Assembly (NCBI RefSeq): GCF_015832195.1
Contig: NC_052033.1
Coordinates: forward strand, 3,658,001 to 3,722,000
Source: Motacilla alba alba
Taxonomy: Eukaryota; Chordata; Aves; Passeriformes; Motacillidae
Length of the DNA: 64,000 bases
Reading direction: 5' to 3'
Shown piece after piece: positions 25,487 to 35,514 of the stretch. Under the pieces are notes generated by a model. The model was not told the origin of the DNA. It saw only the letters and a program-made list of their open reading frames with translations, and searched no databases. The first letter of the stretch is position 1. Each line of letters begins with the position of its first letter. Position numbers and translations under genes: made by a program.

Positions 25487-25897
25487 TGTCACTGTCATGT
25501 TTTCTGGAAAAAGCCTTTGCCCAGGATTCTTCTCCTGGGAAGCTGAGAAGCCTCAGAGAAAAAGGAAAACAATTCTTATCTCATTTGCTTCTCCCATGTT
25601 TTGCTGCTTTGGAATGTATTTGGAGATTGTTTATCCAATAGGTGATTGTTTCATTGGTTTCATGTAAGTTGTTTTGACTCCATGACCAATCAAGATCAAG
25701 CTGTGCTGGGGCTCTGGAAGGAGTCACAAGTTTCATTATTATCTTTTTAGCCTTCTGTAAGTATCCTTGCTGTTCTTTAGTATAGTTTAGTATTCTTTAA
25801 TATAATATAGTATCATAAAGTAATAAATTAGCCTTTTGAGAACATGGAGTGAGACTCATCATTCCTGCCTTTGTCTGGGAACCCCAGAAATACCATA
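25487..25897 (+). mobile_element. LTR-like insertion, family A copy 2, with 6 bp target duplication
   Basis: This 411 bp element lies on the plus strand (TGTCACTG...). It is flanked by a perfect direct repeat GACGTG at 25,481-25,486 and 25,898-25,903. It has the same layout as the copies at 15.3 and 49.9 kb: arms CTTCTC and GAGAAG around 25,528-25,552, a CAAATACATT-type segment in reverse, an AT-rich 3' part and an AATAAA signal near 25,822. A 6 bp duplication is typical of betaretrovirus-like (ERVK) integration, so a solo ERVK-type LTR is the best reading. The 3' end (ACCATA) is not the usual CA. No coding content was seen. Confidence 0.85.
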
Positions 25898-25903
25898 GAC
25901 GTG

Positions 25904-26494
25904 CCCTGAACCTTCCCTGTGAGGAGCAGAAAGAGCCTTGCTGGTGTGGGAGACTGCCCTGTTCTCCCCACAGGAACAGAACATCTCCTGCTGCTGCCTC
26001 TGGAACAGAAATGCATTTCAGGGCCTTCTGTTCATCCAGGCTGCAGGTACCTGGGACTTCTGCCAGGAGTGATGGGGAGGTTGCACAGGTATTTCCAGTG
26101 TTGGCCACCTCATCTCTGGAGCTTTCCTTCTTCTCTAAAAACAAGTTATAACTCTCATTGTTGTGTCCATCTGATACTCTGCAGGTGACTCTGCAGTGTC
26201 TCTTTCAGCCCGAGCTATCCCTTGTTCTATTAACAGCTACTAGCTAAAATGAAACCCCAGACATATGGACCAGACTTGGTGGAGATGTTGCTGGAGGCGT
26301 TTTCTTGGCTGTGGATAAAAGGGAACTGCAGTGATCAGAATTACACTTATCACAAAAAGCTGACAGATGTGGGTAACAGCGTGCCCAAATTAGCATCATT
26401 GGAGTGAGGAGATGTGAGTGATATCACAGCTTGGCCCAGGGCTAAACTTACTGCAGAGCAGGAAGGTGGAGAGAATGGAGAATGCATCAGAGAG
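25904..26494. other. Unique non-coding DNA
   Basis: No gene or transposon was recognised. Frames of about 90-115 codons run from the LTR into this stretch on both strands and carry no domain. Confidence 0.45.
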
Positions 26495-26701
26495 GGATCT
26501 CTGGGCACACTGAAGCTGAGTCTGGTCCAAGAGAAGGCTCTTTGGGTGCACTGAAGCTCAGGCTGGTCCAGGAGAAGGATCTTTGGGGATAGTGAAGCTG
26601 AGACTGGTGTCAGGAGAAGGCTCTTTGGCCACACTGAAGCTCAGGCTGGTGTCAGGAGAAGGATCTTTGGCCACACTGAAGCTCAGGCTTCACTCAGAAG
26701 T
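26495..26701. repeat. Minisatellite, five 41-42 bp units of two alternating types
   Basis: Units start at 26,495, 26,536, 26,577, 26,619 and 26,661. Units 1, 3 and 5 begin GGATCT, while units 2 and 4 begin GGCTCT. Units 1 and 3 carry GAAGCTGAG, and units 2 and 4 carry GAAGCTCAGGCTGG. All share TTTGG (CTGGG in unit 1), CACTGAAGCT-type cores and AGGAGAAGG joins. The alternation suggests growth by an 83 bp dimer. A 94-codon frame reads a repetitive peptide through it and is not a gene. Confidence 0.92.
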
Positions 26702-27879
26702 GCCAGGTTTTGATACAAGGGAGAAAGTTCATCCAGTGAGGGCCCAGAGGTGCTGCTGCTGTTCCAACACTGTCCAGCCTCAGGGCTGCCCTACAAATGT
26801 TCTCCTTTTCATTGTGGAACTGCCTGTGCAAACCAGACACTTCTCTTGCTCATTTCTGAGGGATTAAAAAACCTGGAGCAGGGATGGAAATCTCCTAACT
26901 ATGCCATTAAATCACAATGTACAGGAAAGAATGTCCTTCATAACCTGGGAGACTTTCTTCATTGTGTCAATGCTGTCAAAAGCTCTCACACTTTAATTTA
27001 AACTCCAAACCTTATAATCAATGGACACACAGTGGCAGCATATTCTGAATGTGGAGGTCTTGATCCTAAAAATACCATGGCAAAGACTTTGCAGGGTTCA
27101 CTCTTCCTTCCTGCTAGACGGGCTGGGTCTCCTCTGAGCAGGTTGGTGATGGCAGGGGTGAAGGTGGGCTTTAAAAAGGAGTAATTGTTCCAATCTGCCC
27201 TAAACAGAGGAAGTAGAAGGTGATGGCTAATTAATTTAGCACTCGACGTGGCTGCTGTCCCGTGAAAATAACAACTGCAATGAATCCCTTGGGAATTGTC
27301 TTTGGCCTGGAAATGAGAAGAGATTGATTGAGCTAAATGAGAAGGAAAATCACAGTAAGGAAAAAAAAATATTGAAAGAGTGAGGGACAGACCAGACATG
27401 GCTGTAGCTTTTTCCCATACTGAGCCCTCTGCTCTTGTTTTCTTACCCATCAAAGGCAGTTCTGAGCTCTGCCCAGCTGTTCTTCACCACCATGTGGTGT
27501 CCTGGGCAGAATGAGATGCAACAGTGGACACAGTGTTGTTATCTTAGATTTGTTATGCTGATCTTTGTCCTGAAGTTCAAAATTCAGAGAAATCTTAGGA
27601 TTTGGGAAATTCTGCCCTGCTGCATACTGGTTACAAAAACCCAAACCTTACCCCAGTAATGGTGTGAGGGGTTGAACTGCACAGTCTCTTTTTCTGTTGT
27701 TCCAGGGAACAACACCTGGACATGGTGATGAAGCTGCAGGTGAAGCCCAGACTTACACAGGGGTATAAAGCTATTTATGGCCTGCTTTGTTCTTTAGTCC
27801 TAACAATTTCTAATTATGCTTTTTTAAAAAATTGCTGCTGACCAATGGGTTGATGTTTCACAAATCCATCTCTCACAAC
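26702..27879. other. Unique non-coding DNA
   Basis: No gene or mobile element was recognised. The longest frame is 151 codons on the minus strand (26,998-27,453), without domain features. The core at 27,160-27,370 is unique and AT-rich with a TTAATTTAGC motif. Confidence 0.45.
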
Positions 27880-28235
27880 CCAAGGCATTGCTCCTGTGTG
27901 GTCAAGGCCAACTTAGAGCCCATCAGCTCACACAGGAAGTTTGGATTGTTTATTTCCCCAGGTGACTCCCTTTACATTTATGCACATTGAATTTCATCTG
28001 CCATTTAATTACCTGGCAATATATCATAAAATTGTTTTGGAGTTCATTATGATGCTCTCAGAATTGGTATTGTCAGCAAACTTTCCCAGCTCACTGCTCA
28101 TGCCCTTTTCTGGATCATTTATGAACATGCATTTTTAATGGCACAGATCTCTCTAGGGCTCCATGTCAGCCTTGCTCCTTGCAAGGTCTGATCCTGCTGA
28201 CCATCCCCAGTTTCCTGCCTTTTAAACAGGGTTTA
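27880..28235 (-). mobile_element. Ancient, degraded CR1-type LINE
   Basis: The plus strand carries the reverse complement of an old amniote CR1 3' region. Recognisable phrases are 'TTTACATTTATGCACATTG', 'AATTTCATCTGCCATTTAAT', 'GTCAGCAAACTTTCCCAGC', 'CTCACTGCTCATGCCC' and 'GATCATTTATGAACATG'. It is far more diverged than the other CR1 copies here, with indels throughout, so it should be much older. Edges are approximate. Confidence 0.7.
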
Positions 28236-31200
28236 TCCTTGCAAGAACTTTTCTTCTTGTCCTCTTGTGTGTTTGGTTAGCTTCCTAAATGGCTAAAGAA
28301 CAACATCTCCTAAAATAGATTTAAAAAATCTGGCTTGGGCTGAAAATTGCATCTTGATGAGAGACAAACAAACAAGCCACATAAAGATGAACCAAAACAT
28401 TGCCCCATTTTCATGCATCTAGTGAAGTTTCCCCTTTCCTTCCTGTCTTTCAACACCTGAATGTTCTTGAGATTAACTTTTCATCTGATTTTGCCTGGGA
28501 ATCTCAAACTCTTCTGGGAGGAGAAAATTGTTTCCTGATTGTTTTTCTAGTGGTAAATAAATAAGCTTAAATTGAGCTGTGCTTCCTCTCTCCCCCTTCC
28601 TTGCTCACTTGATTAAGTGTGGCTTATATTTAATATTTAATATGGTCACACTGGACAAAATGGTGATTTTTTTTAATAACTGCACGTTCAAAATCGTGTT
28701 GGGATAATTATAACTTACACTGGTAAAATTTACTTTTCCTGTGAGGAAATAGAGTTAAAGAAAGATGAAAAACACCTCAAAACCCCCATTTATTGCTGTA
28801 TTCACATCAGGAGATTTATCAGCTTGCAATTAAATTAATGTGGTACCACTTCCTAATGGAGGATAAATGATTAAAGTCCCTTTTGGGCATGCCTGTGTTT
28901 GGCAGGGGGTGCTGTAGAAATGGCCCCAGACCCCAATTACAACCCCCAAGTCCTGTCTGCCCCCTAAAACCTCTGGACTTGAAGACTGCATGGAGTGTGT
29001 GCCTATTTTCTTCAAAATTATCCAAAAAGTGTCCTCTGGAGCTCTGCTGAAGTGTCAATGCCAAGTTTTGACGAGAGGGGAAAATTTCATTGCTATTATA
29101 AACCTTGAAAATATGTTTTTTATAAAGCAAGTGCCAGCATAGCCTTCAGTACAGCTGTGGTAACAACCCGACCCGATTTCCACAGCACGTCTAAATGAAA
29201 CTCCTAAACAGGGCAAAGAAAACAACAGAGAATTTACAGTGTAAAAGCAGCCTGGTAATTGTATTAACAGCCCCTCCTAAGCAGAATCAGGCTTCCAGCT
29301 GTAGCTGAAATCCATAAAAAGCACACCATTAATTTTATGAAGAGAAGTAACCATTTGAGTCCTCTGCAAGCTCTGGAGTCTGTAAAGATAAGGTGATGGA
29401 CTTTTCCCACAGCTGGGAGAGCCACATCTGGAATCCAGGTCTGTGCCATGCCATGGATCTGTAGGAAACCCCTACAAAAACCTTTAAAAACCCCTCAAAA
29501 CCTCGTTCTGCTGGAGAAAGGTGCCCAGGGATCCTTTGGAAGTGGATGTGCCCACCTTGGCCATGCCTGGGAGCTTTGCTGTTGGCATCGTGTTCCCAAA
29601 AGGAACATTTTGCTTCCAAAACAAGGACAGCTCCCCACTCTCTTGAGCAACAATAGAGAAGCCCAGGATGAAAAAAAAAAAAAAACAAACCCAAAAGTAT
29701 GTGGTAAATTTGAATTTCCTGCTCTTGATTTTCATGTTTTCTAGCTGGCTGTCTGGATTTCCTAAACATTGCTGATTTGTGGTTAAATTTGCCATTTCTA
29801 TGTTCATCGATGATTTGTTAGGCATTATTGGACAGCAAAGAGGGTTTTTTTTCCCCCCTTTTTTTTCTTGGAGATGGCTTTTCATGCCATCAAGGCCACT
29901 TTCTTCACTTATTGACAGCTTTATGAGCACTGTTGGAAAAGCACCAGCTTCCTTCGTTTCACGGCTTTCCACGGAGTGAAAAGGCATTTTCTTAATTAGG
30001 ACCTGAGAGCCTTTGCTTTGCTCCCTCATTCCCCAGGTACAAAGCAATACACTGGCCTTTCTGTAGTTAATCACTTTTCCAGACTTCAGCCCACTAAAAT
30101 TAGGTGGGCTTTGTGGTCAAATGTTTACCTGGCTCGGGGCCACCTGAAGAACATGACACATCCGCATGTGGCATGTGTCTGTGTTCTGGCTGTGCTTACT
30201 AATTAATCAGGGGTGCAAAAAATCAAATAAAATAGGAAAATAAACCTGATCTCTCCCTGCTTATAAAATATCTTATTTTCAAGCCATTTCTGCACACACA
30301 AAAATGGAAAACCCTTTGCTGATTCTCTCTTTCTCCGTACCCAGGTTTTTTTGTTGTGTCTTTGATACTGCTTTGTGCTGGGGCTGCTCACATTTGCACC
30401 AGTGCCTCTGGCTCCCTTTCAAAATCTGTTTATGAGAGTTTTAAAGTTTTATATGTGTGGTTAGATTTGAACTCCTCATCACCATTACAGTCCTACAAAA
30501 CCATTTTCTTCCTCTTCTGAAGGGAGGGTTGTGGCTTTATTTTGCTCAGGCGAATGGCAGGAGTGTTGCAGCCATGCCATGGGCTCGGTGTGTTTTATTT
30601 TGCTGGAGAAATTCCTGTGCCTGAAGCTGCTGGACTTGGAGGAGCTGGGGACAGGGAGGTGCTGGCATCTCCTTCACCTCTGTGGGAAGAGCAGGGTGAG
30701 AGGACAGAGCCAGAATCCATCAGACTCCCTAAAGAAAGTGTCTGTGCCCTAAACCAGAGGGTATTTGTAGGGCTGGGGATGTGTCCTCAGCTGTGCTGCC
30801 AGCAGTGGTTATTTTTCCTGGCTGTTTGTCCATCCTCTCCCCCCTGTCCATCAGCAGAGCTGCTTTGGTAACTGCTCTATGACCTGACAGGGCTGAAACT
30901 GGTCTGCCCAGGGAAGAATTGCTGTTTATACTGTTAATGCACAAATTGCTCTTTGTGCTGTTGAAATCAGGGAGGGGAGAGTGGCAGGATTTGGTGAGGA
31001 GGGTGAGGGATGGGCACAGTCCTCAGGAGCCAGGCTGGGCTGGCTCTTCCTGCTGCTCCCATGGAGGGAAAGCTGCACTGTGGTGTTTGTCTTAGAGGGA
31101 AATTTTTGTGTTTGTCCTCCCATGAAGGCTGGAATTGCCCAGTGGATCCATGCCCATGTGCTTCAGAGATGGTGAACAGGGGTAGAGATGCCCTTTGTGC

Positions 31201-32399
31201 AGAGGTGTTGCATGAAGTCTGGTAAAATGCGATTTCAGATCTTTTCCCAAATCGTTTTTCTGCAGGTATTTATCACTGTGAATATCACTGGCTCACCTGG
31301 AGCCTGCAGAGGACCCACCACAGAGATGGGCAGAGGATGAGCATCTGCAGAGCTCGTTCTGCCCTCGGGCCGTGGAGCAGGAGTCAAGTGGTAGCAGGCT
31401 CTGAGTACAAGCTGGAGCTGGGCCACCCCTGTCCAACTCATCATGTCAGTGATATGAATTCCTAAGCACATAATCATCCCTATCCATGCAGCTCAGAGAA
31501 GAGCTGGTCAGGAATGTCTGGGAAACATAAGTCTTGAAATGAAGTTTTTGAAATAGCCCTTAATGAGAAAGGGATCATTCTGAAGGATAATTAGACTTTT
31601 ATCATGTTACAGAATGAAATACTCCCAGCTTCAGCAATGACTTTTCATATAAGTGCTGTGTTGCTTTGGCATTATTACTGATTTTTAATTTAAAAAATAC
31701 AGGTTAATAGTTATCTTTCATAAAAAAAAAAAAGAAGAAAAACTATTTTCATGTCATTAGAAAAAAAATTGACATCTGCTTAATTCAATTATGTTGGCTT
31801 GGGCAACTTCATAGAGCTGTTGGGCTTTTGTGTGTGTGCCTTCAGTTTTAAGATGGGAAGAAGAAAATATTTTATATTGAAGTGTCAGGAGCTGGGAGAT
31901 ATCCTGTTCAGCTGTCATCCTTCTTTTCCTTGTGCTTCCCTTCCTTGTTGCCCTACAAGAGAAGAGATGCTCCTTTCTGAGCTGGACTAATTGTTGGGAA
32001 GAAGAGTAGAGGCAAGCTGGGATAAAGGAGACAAAGAACAAGAAGGGAAAGAAGAGAGAGCTAGTTTGGTTTGAGATTCGCACTGGTTCATTGAAATTAA
32101 TTAGAGATATTGGGCCATAAAATCTTTAAAATTATCCATTCCCCTGAAGTTAACTTCCCACTTTCCTTTTATTTCTAGTGAACAGTGACACAAGAGCTGT
32201 TTTTACCACTGGGGACAGGCTGTGAATGCAATGCAACAAATCCAGCCTGTGCTCTGCATGCAGCAGCATGAGAATGATCCGTGTCAGTAATGCCAGAGAG
32301 TCTTTAATGGCATTAAACGTGTTTGTTTAGGGATTAGACAAAAATCCCCTCATCTTCCAACAGGGGGGGAAAAGCTCTTTGTTTTTTTTCCCTCTAGAG
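28236..32399. other. Unique non-coding DNA, several AT-rich blocks
   Basis: No gene was recognised. The 28,480-28,760 and 29,760-30,260 stretches are unique, AT-rich and carry TTAATTAGG, TAATTAATCAGG and similar motifs typical of conserved developmental non-coding DNA, though conservation cannot be seen from one genome. A run of 15 A lies near 29,671. A 196-codon minus-strand frame (29,484-30,074) contains a poly-Phe stretch from that run and shows no domain. Confidence 0.4.
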
Positions 32400-32471
32400 G
32401 CTGCTCTGTGCCTGCTGGGCTGGAGTGGAGTCAATAAGCCACAGTCACTGGCAGCTCAACTCCAGCCTCTC

Positions 32472-32530
32472 CAGGGAAAACCACTCAGCTTCTTTATTCT
32501 TGTTTGGGATCAGCAGAGTGGCAAACTGCA
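32472..32530. repeat. Left copy of a 59 bp direct repeat within the pol relic
   Basis: This copy matches 32,886-32,944 at 54 of 59 positions (begins CAGGGAAAACCACT, ends GAGTGGCAAACTGCA), 414 bp apart and in the same orientation. The right copy sits where RT sequence just upstream of the Leu-Pro-Gln landmark is expected. The left copy therefore looks like a secondary duplication or a join of two pol pieces. Confidence 0.9.
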
Positions 32531-32885
32531 TCGGATGATTTTGTTGGATAGTGGAGACATTGTTGTGATTTTGTTGATGATATTGGTGGGAATTTGATGC
32601 TGTTTATTTTGCTACTTCACTCTTCGAAACTGGATTTTTTGAGTAGGTTCTTTTACTCTGTTCTTTTTGATGGTGAAGTTGGTTTTTAGGAGAATTTGGA
32701 TGATTTTCTCTCTTTTCTCAAACATTTTTGCTGTTGTTTTTCCTCACACAATGATGTTATCAATGTATTGTACATGTTTAGGAGTTTTATTTTTTTAGTG
32801 TAGTCTGGATTGGTTTATGGCAGATGGTGGGGATGTGTTTTTACTCTTGGGGTAGCTGGTTTTAGGTGTATTATCTCTGTCCTGA

Positions 32886-32944
32886 CAGGGAAAACCACTG
32901 AGCTGCTTGATCCTTGTTTGGGATCAGGAGAGTGGCAAACTGCA
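32886..32944. repeat. Right copy of the 59 bp direct repeat
   Basis: This is the partner of 32,472-32,530, with five substitutions and no gaps. The five differences suggest the duplication is not recent. Confidence 0.9.
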
Positions 32945-33239
32945 CTGGGTTATCTTTGCTGGCTCTCTCCCCTCTTTCCAACCTGCTCTGATTTTTCAGC
33001 CTCTGGCTGCTTGTTGTTTTCTTTGCTGCTGAAAAAACTGCCACAATTGCCTTTGTTTGGTTTTTCTCAGCTGGGCTGGGGGTGATGTGGAAAGCCCTGG
33101 TGGAGCCTTCCCTGCAGAGTGGGCTTTTTGTGGGTCTGCTTCCCTTAACTCAGGGGATCAGCTTTGCTGAAAATCCCACCTCAGACTAAGGGTCAAAGGG
33201 AATCCTTGCTTCAAATGCAGCTGAAAAATACCTGTCTGA

Positions 33240-33594
33240 AGCCTAGTGCTCTGCTCCTCACCTGCCTGAGAGCAGGAGTGCTGCAACAGGACACGAAATG
33301 AACGACACACGCACACTGAAACTTCTAAGGTAAAAAGAGAGTACTTTGTTTAAAGACTTTTAAAAGTTATTATGGATTAAAAAATAAAATTACCCCTTCT
33401 CCAGCTACACTGGTCAAACTAACAGTCTATCAAATTTTTCTTCTTCAAAAAAAAAGAATGCAAAACAATTATTATTTACATAAAAAGTGCGTGAGAAGCT
33501 CCATTACAAAATGTAAACATCAGAAAACTTAGAAAAACTTAGAAAAACATCACAGGAGAAATACAGGAACTCTTTCCTTACATTGGCAACAACA
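33240..33594 (-). mobile_element. Probable ERV LTR, minus strand
   Basis: The minus strand starts TGTTGTTGCCAATG at 33,594. It runs through a TTTTTCTAAG direct duplication, a TTTTTATGTAAATAATAATTG segment and then 'GTACTCTCTTTTTACC'. I associate these with a passerine ERV LTR. GAGAG occurs on both sides (33,268-33,272 and 33,595-33,599), but the left border then lacks TG/CA ends, so this is only a hint of a target duplication. The pol relic on the same strand 200-700 bp away is compatible with one heavily deleted provirus. Boundaries are uncertain. Confidence 0.45.
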
Positions 33595-33599
33595 GAGAG

Positions 33600-35514
33600 A
33601 TTGACTTCTCGGATGGAGCTCATGGATTTGCCAGGAAAATCAGACTTTTCTTTTTCTCTCTCCTAAGAAGTCAGTGTTGTCCAAAGAAGGGAGGATCTCA
33701 AGTGTACAATCCTCCTCCCTGGCTCCTCTGTGGCTGTGCTGCAGGAGGGATGGAGGATGCAGGTTTTAGCCAGGACACCTGGCACTGGTCCCTTGCTGGG
33801 CCGTGTTGCTCCAGCAGCACCAAAGCAGCTCTGGGAGAGATGGGCTGCTTGAGAAATGTCTCATTTCTCTAGGAAAAATATTAACAGAACTTCAGATGAT
33901 TGCTTTTGTCAACAGAGCTGATACTCCCTTTCTCAAATGAGAGATTTTTGGAGACCACTGGGGTTGTGGTGATCAAGACTGGAAGTATGTACATTATTCT
34001 TCTTTAAAAAGAAAATTCAAGAATAGCTTCCAGATTTCTGGTGTTCTGTAAAAAAAAAAACCCAAACAACTTTCTCACCAAAATTATTCTTTTGACAAAA
34101 ATAGCTGTTTCCCTTTTTGTTAATAGGAAACTCCACTTTGCTAATAACAAGCTGCTCATGCTTCATCCCCTCCCCCTCATGTGCTGCTGTGATTGCCCAG
34201 TGCTGGGATGCCTCCACTCACATCAGTTTCCCTGCAATTTTCACCTGTTACATTTCCTGTCAGCTCTAGATCATGCCTTAGGAGGTTTAACTGAGGATTG
34301 AGCACATTTTGGGACATGCCCATGTCATTGTTTGATGGAAACTGGGATCAGCAGTTTGTAGTAATAACCCTGATATTGATTTGCTACAAGTACAGAGCTG
34401 GGAGCTGCTTTGATAAATCTGACTGGAGACAGCAGCAGCCTTCCCTGATGGGAGCAAGTTGGAAAATCTCACCTCATTTACACTGAAGCTTCTGGTTTGG
34501 TGGCTTGAGTTACAGCTCTTTGTCTGGGGCTGAGCTGTCTCTACGATCCAGTAGTGAGGAGAAATCAGATGTGCTGATTTTCTGGATTATTGGGATATAA
34601 TTCTGCCTCTGGGAGGAGAGGAAGAGTGGAAATGCAGCCTCCTGGGTCTGGGGGATGCTCCAGAAGCACTGCTCTGCTTTCCCCAGTGCAGACCAAGTCT
34701 CTGCCCCTTGTTTTGGGCCAGATGTGCCCTCCTAATCCGAGTCAAAATGCTTCCAGCTCTCTGGAAGTGCTAATCCACTTGAAATCTCACGCATCCAGAA
34801 CCATTTTACTACCAACAAAGGGAATGAAACAAGGGATTTGTGACTTGGTAGTGATGGTAGGCAAATCCTGGCAAAGTATCCAGGGCCAACTGGGGAATTG
34901 ATTGCCTGCAGCTTCCAAACACAACACCTAATTCCATTGTTACCCTTCTGCCTCTGCAGGAATTGTTGTGAGCAGGGAAAAAAAAACCAAACCCTCTCAT
35001 TTTACTCTGAGCAAAATATGCCCAGGAAAGGGCTTTTCTGCTGTGTTTTGTTTTGCCAAGGCCATTAATGAATGTGTAAACACCTGCTGGCATAGATTTC
35101 CCAGTTTATTGGGGCTGGGGTTCAGGCTGCTAGCACTCCTTCCAGGAAGAAGCGCTCCCTTCGTTAACCCCGTGCACCCACTAATTAGAGGGTCACTTGC
35201 AGGTCAGAGGTGTGCTCAGGCTCTCTTCTTGGCTGGCTGCTGTATTATTACTGCAACTGTAAATGCCACATGTGGGAGAGCTGAGGAGTGTGTTTGGAAG
35301 GCTGGCTGTATAATTAGGGAACATTTTCCCAAGGCAGAGTGTGCCAGCTGACATTCAAGTGGCAATAAAAAGTGGCTGGTTGTTGGTTTTGTTTTGTTTT
35401 GTTTTGTTTTTCTCCTTGCTTTGCAACACATTAGTCAATGAAAAATTGTTGAATTGTTGCTGATTCCAGCTAGTCTGAGGTATTTGCTACAGGACCAACA
35501 GCTTAGCAGCTCAC
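33600..35514. other. Unique non-coding DNA
   Basis: No gene was recognised. A (GTTTT)n run lies at about 35,387-35,410. The stretch at 35,130-35,350 contains ACTAATTAGAG, TATAATTAGGG and retained CpGs (AAGCGCTCCC, TTCGTTAACCCCGTG) and could be a conserved regulatory element. Frames of up to 127 codons show no domains. Confidence 0.4.

Larger units (their letters stand above)
32400..33080 (-). pseudogene. Endogenous retrovirus pol (reverse transcriptase) relic
   Basis: On the minus strand the conserved RT landmarks are visible in order. A Leu-Pro-Gln codon triplet lies at 32,855-32,847 and a Pro-Thr-Ile-Cys-His stretch at 32,831-32,817 in the same frame. A Gln-Tyr-Ile-Asp catalytic-box remnant follows at 32,770-32,759. 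The last is out of frame with the first two: 61 bases separate the codon starts, whereas the family spacing I recall is 63, so two bases are lost. In-frame stops are frequent, and the second Asp of the box is changed to Asn. The spacing and motifs fit an avian ERV pol gene. The relic is not functional. Limits are approximate. It also contains a 59 bp repeat, listed separately. Confidence 0.7.

Noticed and set aside
29665..29690. A15 run as the tail of a processed pseudogene or SINE
   Set aside because: No gene-like or SINE-like body lies upstream and no flanking duplication is visible.
29484..30074. 196-codon minus-strand frame
   Set aside because: It contains a poly-Phe run made by an A15 tract and no recognisable domain, with other frames open over the same bases.
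33268..33599. GAGAG direct repeat as a definite target duplication for the LTR at 33.2-33.6 kb
   Set aside because: If taken as the border, the left end would lack the TG/CA terminus and GAGAG is a low-complexity word, so it is kept only as a hint.
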